Source: CAWAPS01 sp963783945
GTDB taxonomy: Bacteria > Actinomycetota > Acidimicrobiia > Acidimicrobiales > Palsa-688
DNA length: 64,000 nucleotides
NCBI GenBank assembly: GCA_963783945.1
Contig: CAWAPS010000006.1
Span: 372,001 to 436,000 of the forward strand
Direction: 5' to 3'
The translations under genes were made by a program, and so were the position numbers. How positions within the stretch are numbered: the first letter of the stretch is position 1; every line of letters begins with the position of its first letter. Shown one piece after another: positions 36,845 through 45,173 of the stretch. The notes beneath the pieces are model-generated. The model searched no databases and had not been told where the DNA came from. It was given only the letters and a program-made list of their open reading frames with translations.

Positions 36845-37696
36845 TCATTTCACCAGGAATCCTGCATCGACCGGAAGTGAGATACCGGTGACGTAACGGG
36901 CCTCTTCCGAACATAGCCACACTATTGCATTCGAGACATCCGAGGGCTCGATGACTTCGACGGGCATGGCGTTCTGCAAAGCGACGCCGGTTACGTCCTT
37001 AAGGACTGAGGCGAAATAGTCGTTGACGATGAACGGTGTGTTGACGCCAGTTGGATGAATCGCATTCACCCGGATGCTCAAATGGGCGAGGGATCCTGCC
37101 CACGCCTTCATCAGGCCTAAGACACCGTGCTTTGCCGCGGGATAACCTATGGAACCGATGGCGCCTTCGACCGAGTTGACGGGGCCGGTCATGGATTTCA
37201 GTCCCGCCGTCGAACTCGTGATCACGATAGACCCCCCTTCACCTTGGGAGATAAGTTTCTGGAGGGCCACCGCGACCGTGTTGACGACGCCGGTCAGCAT
37301 TACGTCCACAGAATCCTGCCATGCCTGCATGATCGGCCCCATCTCGACCTTCTCGGCCTCCGGCATCAACGGCCCAAAATACGCTCCGGCATTGGCCAAG
37401 ATAATATCTATACGCCCAAACTCGGCCACACCGTCCTCGAATACCGATCGGACCGCGGCAAAGTCTCTGACGTCCGCCTTTCGGGCTACGATACGGCGCC
37501 CTCGGTCCTGCACCAACTTGACAGTTTCATTGAGGTCGTCGATGGTCGCCAAGGGATAGCGAACCGAGGCGATCTGATCGCAAAGGTCGAAGCCAATTAT
37601 GTCAGCGCCCTCTTCAGCGAGTCTCACTGCATGCGATCTCCCCTGTCCCCGGGCTACCCCGGAGATAAAGGCCACCTTGCCATCGAGACGCATCAT
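36845..37696 (-). CDS. Mycofactocin-coupled SDR family oxidoreductase
   Basis: 283 residues from ATG 37696 (second Met at 37693) after GAAAGGAAC. It carries the diagnostic insert of mycofactocin-dependent SDRs: GVARGQGRSHAVRLAEEGADIIGFDLCDQI, then YPLATIDDLNETVKLVQDRGRRIVARKADVRD. Catalytic residues are Ser in VITSSTAG and Tyr-x3-Lys in GYPAAKHG. These enzymes keep a tightly bound nicotinamide and pass electrons to mycofactocin, usually for alcohol or terpenol oxidation. No mycofactocin biosynthesis genes are present in the window. Confidence 0.88.
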   Translation of the reverse strand: MMRLDGKVAFISGVARGQGRSHAVRLAEEGADIIGFDLCDQIASVRYPLATIDDLNETVKLVQDRGRRIVARKADVRDFAAVRSVFEDGVAEFGRIDIILANAGAYFGPLMPEAEKVEMGPIMQAWQDSVDVMLTGVVNTVAVALQKLISQGEGGSIVITSSTAGLKSMTGPVNSVEGAIGSIGYPAAKHGVLGLMKAWAGSLAHLSIRVNAIHPTGVNTPFIVNDYFASVLKDVTGVALQNAMPVEVIEPSDVSNAIVWLCSEEARYVTGISLPVDAGFLVK

Positions 37697-37766
37697 CAAA
37701 TGTTCCTTTCTCCCGACTACCACCGATACAGCGCTGCTTCTATCAGAGGGTTTGCAGGTCCCAAAA

Positions 37767-38438
37767 CTACCAGCGCGGCCAGCCCCAGATCATTGGGTTC
37801 GCCGAAAAGGTGGGTTTCCGCCGGAGGCAACCCGCAAGTATGTCCCCGTATACCTCATAGTACCGACCCGTCCGCCGCCGTTCCTCTCCAAGCGCCATGC
37901 CCTCGAAGGTCGTCTGATGCATCATGAGCATCGTCTCCATGGCAGAGAGATCGATCCGACAGCCGAAACCACTCCGTTGCCGGAGTCGCAATCCCGCCTC
38001 CGCCGCAAGGGCCGCGGCGTACCCGTTCACATACTCGCACAGGTACTCAGGCCCGATCAGCGGCTCTCGGTCAGGTTCGCCCGTTATCGCCAAATATCCG
38101 CCCGCGGCCCAGGCGGCCAGCGGGCCGCCCCGCAATTTTGCGTAGGGTCCGCTCGCTCCAAAGGTGCTCGTCATCACCTCGACGCACTGGTCGGGGGGGC
38201 TAACGTCTGCCGCCAAACCGGTCCGGCGGCCGGAGTCAAAGGTGCTGAACACGACGTCGGCGCCCTTAAGCAGGTTCGGACCCGACCACTCAACCACCCG
38301 CTTGTAGGCATCCAAGTATCGAGCCAGCGCATCGGAGCGCCCCGGGTTCGCGGGGCGTTCGACATCCGCTCCACCCATCGCCAAGAGCTTGGCGGCCCAT
38401 TGGCCGGCGACATCAGTGCTGAGGTCAACTACTTTCAC
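37767..38438 (-). pseudogene. Truncated class III CoA-transferase (N-terminal half)
   Basis: 223 residues that start normally (MKVVDLSTDVAGQWAAKLLAMGGADVERP). They include the domain's central region (TFGASGPYAKLRGGPLAAWAAGG, YLCEYVNGYAAALAAEAGL, IDLSAMETMLMMHQTTFEG) and RRTGRYYEVYG, then turn into unrelated Trp/Arg-rich residues and stop. The C-terminal ~170 residues of a normal ~390-residue enzyme are missing. Thus it is cut by a frameshift or deletion near 37830. It sits in the P450-ferredoxin operon. Confidence 0.7.
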
Positions 38439-38548
38439 CAGGGCTTCACTTTCTTGCGTGCGCCGCGCTGCGTCAGCTTGTCCTTGGCCGGTTGGTCCGC
38501 AGCAACCGCCCAGACGCTAACCCGGCACGACTCAGGGCAAGCGTCCAG

Positions 38549-38740
38549 TCACTGCTCAACTGAGATGGCATGCTCCGGACAGTTGGCCACCGCCCGTTCC
38601 GCCCGTTCCTCCCACCCGGCCGGCACCACTTCTAATCGCGCTGACGACTTCCCCTCGTCATCAACGTCGAATAACTCCGGGAACGCGCTGTAGCACCGAT
38701 TGTGTCCTTCGCATTTCTGCTGGTCGACTCGCAACCGCAA
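38549..38740 (-). CDS. Small ferredoxin (3Fe-4S/4Fe-4S type) partnering the P450
   Basis: 63 residues from a TTG at 38740 with a strong ribosome site GGGAGGATCG. Cys10-EGHNR-Cys16 and Cys54-Pro match actinobacterial P450 ferredoxins, in which the second ligand position of the cluster is replaced (here His13), typical of a 3Fe-4S cluster. The middle FPELFDVDDEGKS is a family signature. It lies 46 bases downstream of the P450 gene and should deliver electrons to it. Confidence 0.88.
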   Translation of the reverse strand: MRLRVDQQKCEGHNRCYSAFPELFDVDDEGKSSARLEVVPAGWEERAERAVANCPEHAISVEQ

Positions 38741-38786
38741 ACGATCCTCCCTTCCGTAACCGTAATCGGTCGTCTAACCGCCGACC

Positions 38787-40031
38787 TCAACTGCTTGCAA
38801 CAGTACTTCGCGGGCCGGGTGTAAACGCCACGGGCAGCGACGTGAATCCACGGGTGATCGCATTGCCCACGAACTTGCACCTCGTCTCATCCGTGATGCG
38901 GTAATCCGGAATCCGTCGCAGCACCTCCTCGAGCCCGACTCGGAACTCCATACGGGCCAGATTTGAGCCAAGACACCGATGGGGCCCTGCGCCGAAGGCC
39001 AAGTGGGGGTTACGCTCCCGATCCAGAATGAGTCGATCAGCCTCATCGAACTTCGCAGGGTCTCGATTCGCCGCAGCAAAGTTGACCTGGATAAGGTCCC
39101 CCCGCTTCAATGGGCAGCCGCGGACCTCAGTTTCCTGGGTGACAACGCGGTTCAACCCGTGGACAGATCCCATGAACCGAAAGAACTCCTCGAGGGCGAC
39201 TGGGATCAGCGACGGGTCGTCTATCAGCCGCTGCCGCTCGGCGGGCTGCCCGGCCAGATAGTGATATGCACTCGTTAACAACCCAGAAGTTGTCTCCAAC
39301 CCGGCCGCCACGAGGATTTGCGCCTGCTCGCAAACCTCGTCGAACGACAGCCGCTCACCATTGATCTCAGTCGTGGTCAGAAGCATGTCAAGTAGCCCGT
39401 CACCTCTCGGCTCGGTCGACTTAGCGTTGATTAGCCAGTTCACATGTTCGTTGAACATCTGCGTTCCACGATCACGCTCCTCCTCGGTATCCGAGTGCAG
39501 AGCGCGTTCACTGAGCTGCACGCAAGTCGGAACTTCCGCAACCGGTAATCCTAGAATCTCGGCGAACAGGACCATGCCGGGAAGCCCCCAGGCGACCTTC
39601 GCCAGGTCCCCTTCGCCCTGCTCGACGATGTCATCCAGCAGGGCAGCCGCGGCGTCGCGGGCCGTCACTTCTGCCCGCTCGACGCGACGCGGCGAGAAGT
39701 AGAAGTTCACTACCTTGCGATAGCGCTGCTGGAGGGGTGGATCGAGCATGATGAAGGAGCGGCGGGGGGCAACGCCCCGATGCACCGTCGACGCGTTCGA
39801 AGTGAAGCGATCCCAGTCGTGAACTATCTCCTCGCAGACGTCGAACGAGACCGCTTCCCAGTGGCCCTCCGCATACTGTGTAAGCTCCGGAATCTGAGTT
39901 GGCTGATCTGAGTAGGCGAGTCCCCCTGAGTCGCGCATCTCGTCGTATACCTGGTAAATAAGCTCCGGATCGTTGAAATCCGGGTCCCGGATGTAGAAAT
40001 GCTTCGCGTGGTAGTTCACAGACCCAGTCAT
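38787..40031 (-). CDS. Cytochrome P450, copy 1
   Basis: 414 residues. I-helix oxygen-binding segment VAAGLETTSG, K-helix EEFFRFM and heme-binding loop HLAFGAGPHRCLGSNLAR (Cys353). N-terminal VNYHAKHFYIRDPDFNDPELIY is shared with the second P450 at 48856-50106, so they are paralogues. GAGGAGGTC lies before ATG 40031. Soluble, class I, with the ferredoxin next in the operon. Resembles the CYP families that hydroxylate terpenoids or steroids; the substrate cannot be read from sequence. Confidence 0.92.
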   Translation of the reverse strand: MTGSVNYHAKHFYIRDPDFNDPELIYQVYDEMRDSGGLAYSDQPTQIPELTQYAEGHWEAVSFDVCEEIVHDWDRFTSNASTVHRGVAPRRSFIMLDPPLQQRYRKVVNFYFSPRRVERAEVTARDAAAALLDDIVEQGEGDLAKVAWGLPGMVLFAEILGLPVAEVPTCVQLSERALHSDTEEERDRGTQMFNEHVNWLINAKSTEPRGDGLLDMLLTTTEINGERLSFDEVCEQAQILVAAGLETTSGLLTSAYHYLAGQPAERQRLIDDPSLIPVALEEFFRFMGSVHGLNRVVTQETEVRGCPLKRGDLIQVNFAAANRDPAKFDEADRLILDRERNPHLAFGAGPHRCLGSNLARMEFRVGLEEVLRRIPDYRITDETRCKFVGNAITRGFTSLPVAFTPGPRSTVASS

Positions 40032-40434
40032 GTGGCCTCGACCTCCTCACTCTGGACGACGACCGACTGCCCGATGGTGCCGACGCATCTTACGGCACTG
40101 AATCCACCCGATTCTATAAAAGCGCTTCCGAGCGACGTCCCGCCTCTGGCTACGACATTCTCCATGCTCATCAGACCGACAACGAGACCCGTGCGCACGG
40201 CGGGGGGACGCTACAGGTGGGATCTGTCCGGCGGCACAGGACGCCGCTGAGTTCGAGTTCCCGTTCGACCGGCAATGTCCTCGGAGCGTAAGAGGTCCCC
40301 ATCCGCCGAACGATCAGATCCATTCTCGGGTTGTATGGGATTTGAAGCCCAGATCCGCGCCGAGACCACGTCGATTTACCCCCTCCGCCGCAGGCGAGTC
40401 GTCGCGACAAGGTCGTAGTGTCGACTGGGCCACG
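40032..40434. other. Spacer between the NTF2-like gene and P450 copy 1
   Basis: Contains the P450 ribosome site. A weak TATAGA on the minus strand near 40113 could be a -10 element. A minus-strand frame of 79 codons (40171-40410) is not recognisable as a protein. Confidence 0.35.
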
Positions 40435-40926
40435 CTACTCCTGGTGTGCCTTGAGCATGGATCCGATCGTTTGTGGCGTGCAGTGATGGCTCAGGTCACC
40501 AAGGAGCGAAGAGACGTCGCGGCGAACCTTCAGCCTCCAACCCTCCCCGTCGTGCTCATACTTCTCGAAGTACTTGCCCGAGCAAGTGAGCTGCAGGGGG
40601 AAACCATCGGTAGCTTGGTAGACGAGAAAGTATGAGCGAAGGTCTGCCTTCGTACCGTCATCGTTGAACTGGATGTCCATATTGGTGATAACGTGCTGGG
40701 TGCGAGGCCGACCGTTATACATTATCAGTGACTCCGAATACATCTTTCGGACATCCTCGGCAGTAAGGGTCGGCAACTCATCCTCAGGCGTCGCCTCATC
40801 CCCCATCCTTATTCCGGCAAAAAGCCCGACAACACCCTCGATGTCACCACGGTCGACGTATTCCGGGTAGGCCAAGTGGATCCTCGAGATGTCTTCCACC
40901 GCTTTTGCTCTGTCAAATGTACTCAT
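40435..40926 (-). CDS. NTF2/SnoaL-like protein
   Basis: 163 residues. DISRIHLAYPEYVDRGDIEGVVGLFA is the typical first helix pair of SnoaL-like folds. It is followed by a strand-rich half (RTQHVITNMDIQFNDDGTKADLRSYFLVYQ, LTCSGKYFEKYEHDGEGWRLKVRRD). Members act as cyclases, isomerases or dehydratases of polycyclic or steroid-like substrates, or as ligand-binding proteins. The gene lies upstream of the P450-ferredoxin group on the same strand and behind promoter site 3 (41213-41241). Confidence 0.8.
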   Translation of the reverse strand: MSTFDRAKAVEDISRIHLAYPEYVDRGDIEGVVGLFAGIRMGDEATPEDELPTLTAEDVRKMYSESLIMYNGRPRTQHVITNMDIQFNDDGTKADLRSYFLVYQATDGFPLQLTCSGKYFEKYEHDGEGWRLKVRRDVSSLLGDLSHHCTPQTIGSMLKAHQE

Positions 40927-41212
40927 TTGGTGCTGACCTCCTCCTGTTTCTCCGGGTTGGTACAGCTATCCGACCTAACATCCTCGTGGTCATGGTTGGA
41001 CTCCGCTGGTTAGCCTGGCTGCTGACACCCACACTCCTACACATTGCGGAGCTGAGTCCACAGCGGTCTGACGTCGCCGCACGAGCTATCGGCCGCTGGA
41101 ATCGAGAACGCCGTAAATCTCCTCCCGACAACGTTCGAACACCCACAGTCCACCCCGTGCTGAAGACAAGCTCACGACCAATGAGCAGAGCCCCGTGACA
41201 GCGCTCGCCGTC

Positions 41213-41241
41213 ACGCTACCCTTGGTCTGGCCAGTAGTCAA
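41213..41241 (-). promoter_or_regulatory. Promoter with internal TGG...GACCAA operator (site 3)
   Basis: Minus strand: TTGACT (complement of 41236-41241), AC, TGGCCAGACCAAG, then TAGCGT (complement of 41213-41218) with a 17-base spacer. The palindrome half that follows the -35 is TGGCCA instead of TGGTAG. It would drive the NTF2-like gene (start 40926) with a ~280-base leader. Confidence 0.5.
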
Positions 41242-41659
41242 GCGGTCCAACCAATAGCGGCACCCCGGACACCGCCAACATACAGCGGGCCTGACCAATC
41301 AACACCAAGCGGGCGACCCCTGACCAGATTGCAAGACGAGGCGTCTTTACGCCCGCGCCCAGACCCTCCGCCATGCCCCACTCACACCCGGGCGATCGAC
41401 TCCGGCCGCCCTGGCGGGTCTACTCAAAGGTCTGGGTTAAGAGCTAGGGGACCGGCGGGGTATTTCCGCCAACTTGACGGTATCCGCTGCCGCGGGTGAT
41501 TCGATCGACGCCGGCGCCGCATCGCTCTACCAAGTGGCTTACCCGCCAAGCTCGGATCACCCACCCCGACTACATGGATTTCTTGCAGCCCCGACGCCGT
41601 CACCGACCTTTTGCCTGCCCTCGGATAGTTAGTTAGTAGTAGTGTGGTAGCGTGACAGG

Positions 41660-41671
41660 TTGTCTGACCAA
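41660..41671 (+). promoter_or_regulatory. GntR/FadR-type operator in front of the regulator gene
   Basis: TTGTCTGACCAA (41660-41671) is close to the TTGGTCxxACCAA sites elsewhere in the window and to the T-x-G-T-N-N-A-C-x-A consensus known for the FadR branch. It lies 34 bases before ATG 41705, after a run of TAGT repeats (41630-41645). It fits autoregulation. Confidence 0.5.
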
Positions 41672-41704
41672 CAATCAGCGTGACACTGAAGCGCAAAGGC
41701 TCAC

Positions 41705-42460
41705 ATGACATTTCGCGGTGTGGTGCGCACGCCCGTGTACATCCAGGTGGCAGCCCAAGTAAAGGAAGCCATCCTCGATGGGCGGTTCGGACCAGGAGAC
41801 TTCCTGCCGACGGAGCGAGACCTTTCGAGCCAGTTCGGGGTCAGTAGGGCAAGTGTCCGCGAGGCGCTTCGAGCCCTTCAAGCGCAAGGGCTTATCACAG
41901 CTGAGGGGCGGACGACGAGGACGACGGTCGCTCTTGCTGCGCCTGACGCCCTACGGGACGCGCTCGGCAACCTTGTGCGTCTGAGACGGATCTCACTCGC
42001 CGACTTGGTCGAGCTCCGTTGCGCGCTCGAGGGGGCCGCAGTCGAGAAAGCCGCCCGGCAACCCAATCATGAGCGTTTGGCCGAGGCACGGGACGCCATA
42101 AATGAGATGTCCCGTCCTGACATAACGGTGTCCGAGTTCTATGAAGCCGATGTGGCGTTTCACATCGCTATGGCCGGATCCTCAAACAACGAGGCCATCT
42201 ACCTGGTGATGCTGGCGGTCCGCGATGCCATGGCTGAGCATCTACGGGGCGCCCTTGAAGGACTTGAGAATGGGCGGCGAACACTTCGGACTCTCGCGAA
42301 ACAGCATGCCCAAATCCTCGATGCTGTAGCCGGTGGGGATGGCCCACATGCCGTTCGGCTATCCCAAAGTCACATTACGCACTTCTATGAGCGATTTCTG
42401 AGTCCCCCTTCCAATGACCCCGCCAGTCGACCGGGAACAAATGGGGTTCCCACGGTTTGA
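41705..42460 (+). CDS. GntR/FadR family transcriptional regulator
   Basis: 251 residues. Winged helix at residues 8-75: PVYIQVAAQVKEAILDGRFGPGDFLPTERDLSSQFGVSRASVREALRALQAQGLI. The C-terminal FCD domain has LADLVELRCALEGAAVEKAA (metal-binding Asp), EADVAFHIAMAGSSNN (Asp and His) and KQHAQILDAVAGGD (His), as in regulators that bind small acids or acyl-CoA. It lies divergent to the NTF2-like gene and next to two operator-like sites. It is the prime candidate to bind the repeated TTGGTC-type palindromes in this window. Confidence 0.9.
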   Translation: MTFRGVVRTPVYIQVAAQVKEAILDGRFGPGDFLPTERDLSSQFGVSRASVREALRALQAQGLITAEGRTTRTTVALAAPDALRDALGNLVRLRRISLADLVELRCALEGAAVEKAARQPNHERLAEARDAINEMSRPDITVSEFYEADVAFHIAMAGSSNNEAIYLVMLAVRDAMAEHLRGALEGLENGRRTLRTLAKQHAQILDAVAGGDGPHAVRLSQSHITHFYERFLSPPSNDPASRPGTNGVPTV

Positions 42461-42561
42461 CGGACATCCCTCGTTTGCTTGCGACGATCCGTCGCGCACC
42501 GTTGACCACGTGTGGCGCCGCCTCGGGGCGGCCCTGGGGCGAGCACCAGAGGGCTCCGTGC

Positions 42562-43719
42562 TCAGGCCTGGCCGTCCGGGTGTTCGACACCATCTTCCGG
42601 CGCCGGTGGCAAGTGTGGGAACAGGTCCTGGAACGCACCCTTGGTGATGCGGTGCCGGTCAGCCGGGGGCAGATCGTCGAACAGTTCGTGCAACGTCTTC
42701 TGTGTGTGGCCGTAGGTGCCCTCGACGTGCGGGTAGTCGCTTCCCCAGCAGACGTTCTTCCAACCCATCGCCGTCATGGCGGGGACCGCTGACGGGTCGT
42801 GCTGAAACGACGCATAGATATTGGTCTGGAGGTACTCGCTCGGCCGTTGAGTCAGGCGCGGCCAGATCTTCGAAGCGTGCTGACGGTAGGCCTCGTCGAG
42901 TCTGTCCCCCACGAACGGTCCCCAAGTGGCTCCTCCCTCCGACACGATCGCGCGTAGCGTCGGATGGCGGTCGAAGACCCCGCTGGTGATCATCTTTGCG
43001 ACGGCGCGCTGGCCTCCGAAGCTGGCCTCGAGGTAGTTGAGCAGATGACCGCCGGGCCCACGGAAGTAGATGGCTGTGAAGTCTGACGCATCATGGGGTT
43101 CGCTGCCGATGTGGAACCCGATCACCATGTTGGTCTCTGCGAGCACAGACCACAGAGGCTCCCAGTCCCTGCTGTGCCAGTCGGGGCCGTCGATCGTAGG
43201 AGTGACCGGGAGTGAGACAGCGTGGAAACCCATGCCGGCAGTGCGTTGCACTTCGTCGGTGGCCGACTCGACTGAGAGCAGTGGGATCATCGCGGTGCAC
43301 ACATAGCGCGACGAGAAGCGCTGGAACTCGATGGCCCAGTCGTTTATCACCCGACATCCGGCAGTGATGAGGTCTGGGTCGCGGATCGACGACATCCACA
43401 TCCCGATGGACGTGTAGACCAGCTCGCCCCAGATGCCCTCCTCGTTGAGGTCATGGATCCGCAGCGTCATGTCGTTGGCGCCAGGTGCTCGCTCCGTCGT
43501 CGAGAGACCGTTCTCGTCAACGATGTCGTACTTGGCAAAGGGGAGCTTGCGACGGAACGTGCGCCCGTCGACGTAGATGGTCTCCCAGAGCCCATCGTCG
43601 TCCTTCACGCTGCTGGGCATTCGCTCCGCGTATTCACGCGGAAGCGCGTCGATGAAGAGCGTCGGCGGCTCCATCAAATGGGAGTCACCCGAGTTCGCCC
43701 AAATCTTTCCCGTCGTCAA
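42562..43719 (-). CDS. Amidohydrolase-2 family TIM-barrel hydrolase/decarboxylase, operon copy
   Basis: About 385 residues. The TTG at 43719 is preferred because GGAGG stands five bases before it; the frame is open to 43746. It has NSGDSHLMEPP (DxH-like metal motif), VIGFHIGSEPHDA (His), RAIVSEGGATWGPF and NVCWGSDYPHVEGTYGHT (catalytic Asp in GSDYPH). Last gene of the minus-strand catabolic operon. Family members act as ring-opening hydrolases or decarboxylases. Confidence 0.85.
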   Translation of the reverse strand: MTTGKIWANSGDSHLMEPPTLFIDALPREYAERMPSSVKDDDGLWETIYVDGRTFRRKLPFAKYDIVDENGLSTTERAPGANDMTLRIHDLNEEGIWGELVYTSIGMWMSSIRDPDLITAGCRVINDWAIEFQRFSSRYVCTAMIPLLSVESATDEVQRTAGMGFHAVSLPVTPTIDGPDWHSRDWEPLWSVLAETNMVIGFHIGSEPHDASDFTAIYFRGPGGHLLNYLEASFGGQRAVAKMITSGVFDRHPTLRAIVSEGGATWGPFVGDRLDEAYRQHASKIWPRLTQRPSEYLQTNIYASFQHDPSAVPAMTAMGWKNVCWGSDYPHVEGTYGHTQKTLHELFDDLPPADRHRITKGAFQDLFPHLPPAPEDGVEHPDGQA

Positions 43720-43753
43720 GGAACCCTCCTCGTTCTCATATACCAATTCCCTC

Positions 43754-44746
43754 TCAGCGCAGCTTCGGGAGAACTCTTTCAGCCGCTAGCTTCAGGCTTT
43801 CGAATCCTATCGCCGGGTCCATTCCACCCATCAGCGTCTTCAGCACGAGCGTCCCGTCGCGCTTTGCCAGCTCAATGCACTCGTCTGGGGTGAGGACTTG
43901 GTACGGTCCGCGCGCCCGAAGGTCGTCGACATCCCGTGCCGTTAACTCGATTGGTCCCCCCTCTTCCGCGATCCATTTGCCATACGCGTTGTTGTCGTAG
44001 AGCGCGTATGGCCCGACTCTGGCCCAGTCCGCGTCGGGATCTTCTGACACGAACACGTACGGTCCAATTGTCGCTTTACCGACATCGGCGCTGTTCGGCC
44101 CTGGCAGTGGTTTGCCGAGGGCGGTGAGCTCCTGCAGGTACTGGTCGTAGATCTCGGGGACGACGGGTTGGAACCCATCTGCAATACGCGCCGCACGACG
44201 GGCCGTCTCCGGTGCCCCGCCACCCATGATGATCGCGGGCCGGGGCTGTTGCGCGGGGCGAGGCAGGACCCGGACGGTACGACCCTGATATTCGAAGGGC
44301 TCCCCCGTCCAGGCCTTCTTGAGGGTCTCGACGCCCTCCTCGAGGATAGCCACCCGACGCTTCTTGTCCACGCCGAGCTGCAGGTACTCCCGCTCCCGGT
44401 AGCCGATGCCAACGATCAACCGCAGACGCCCGCCGCTAACCAGGTCGAGCATCGCCAGATCTTCCGCGAGCCGCAACGGATTGTGGAGAGGCAGTATCAC
44501 CGCACCGAGACGGATCAGCACCTTCTCTGTCACCGCGGCAACCGCGCCGCCGAACACGACAGGCGACGGCATGTAGCCATCATCAGTCGCGTGGTGCTCG
44601 GTGATCGAAATGCTCGTGAAGCCGTGATCGTCCGCATAGGCCGCGTGCTCGACCGCGGCCTGGATGAGCTCGGTCGCCGGCCTGCCGCTCTCCGGCGAAC
44701 GGATGTCGAACAGGATGGTGGTGTGAACCGGTGCGCCCACGGTCAT
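43754..44746 (-). CDS. LLM-class flavin-dependent oxidoreductase
   Basis: 330 residues. Luciferase-like barrel: SISITEHHATDDGYMPSP, VLIRLGAVILPLHNPLRLAEDLAMLDLVSGGRLRLIVGIGYREREY (the HNP/LRxAE/SGGR signatures of F420- or FMN-dependent LLM enzymes) and AIIMGGGAPETARRAARIADGFQP. The start overlaps the stop of the DUF35 gene by one base (TGATG), showing translational coupling. It could act as a Baeyer-Villiger-type or ring-hydroxylating monooxygenase in the same pathway; cofactor unresolved. Confidence 0.88.
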   Translation of the reverse strand: MTVGAPVHTTILFDIRSPESGRPATELIQAAVEHAAYADDHGFTSISITEHHATDDGYMPSPVVFGGAVAAVTEKVLIRLGAVILPLHNPLRLAEDLAMLDLVSGGRLRLIVGIGYREREYLQLGVDKKRRVAILEEGVETLKKAWTGEPFEYQGRTVRVLPRPAQQPRPAIIMGGGAPETARRAARIADGFQPVVPEIYDQYLQELTALGKPLPGPNSADVGKATIGPYVFVSEDPDADWARVGPYALYDNNAYGKWIAEEGGPIELTARDVDDLRARGPYQVLTPDECIELAKRDGTLVLKTLMGGMDPAIGFESLKLAAERVLPKLR

Positions 44747-45171
44747 CAGATCCGCCGGAACCGGGGCACCGCAACGTCGGGAGCGACGTCAGCCCAGACG
44801 ACCTCGACCTCCATCCCGATCCTGACATCGTCGGTGTCCGCGTCGACGATGTTTCCCATGAGCCGAACATCCTCTGCGCCTTCGAGCTCGACGGCGGCCA
44901 CGGCGTACGGCACGCTGTCGGCAAGCGAGGCCATGACAGGGTGATAGATGATCGTGTACGTGAACACGATCCCGCGACCACTGAGCTCGACCAAGTCGAC
45001 CTCCGAAGCCCGACAACGCGGGCAGAACGGACCGGGAGGCAGCCGGAACCTCCCGCAGTTCGTGCAACGCGGAATCGCCAAGCGATGCTGGGCGGCCGCC
45101 TCCCAGAACGGGCCGGTCCACTTATCGCGGGCGATCTTGACATGCTCGTCCGGCGGGGTCTTCAGCTTCAC
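44746..45171 (-). CDS. DUF35 OB-fold zinc-ribbon protein (acyl-CoA binding, ChsH2-C-like)
   Basis: 141 residues. Zinc ribbon CTNCGRFRLPPGPFCPRCRA near residues 36-55, then an OB-fold (GIVFTYTIIYHPVMASLADSVPYAVAAVEL, MGNIVDADTDDVRIGMEVEVVW). DUF35 proteins bind acyl-CoA and pair with thiolase-like partners. With the preceding thiolase gene (3-base gap) this is the layout of the Ltp2-ChsH2 retro-aldolase of steroid side-chain breakdown, although the ChsH1/ChsH2 hydratase parts are absent. Confidence 0.9.
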   Translation of the reverse strand: MKLKTPPDEHVKIARDKWTGPFWEAAAQHRLAIPRCTNCGRFRLPPGPFCPRCRASEVDLVELSGRGIVFTYTIIYHPVMASLADSVPYAVAAVELEGAEDVRLMGNIVDADTDDVRIGMEVEVVWADVAPDVAVPRFRRI

Positions 45172-45173
45172 GG

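Larger units (their letters stand above)
40927..41704. other. Divergent regulatory region of the NTF2-like and GntR genes
   Basis: Besides the promoter at 41213-41241 and the operator at 41660-41671, the stretch has no convincing gene. A GGGAGGAG sequence on the minus strand near 41118 resembles a ribosome site but has no following start. Confidence 0.4.
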
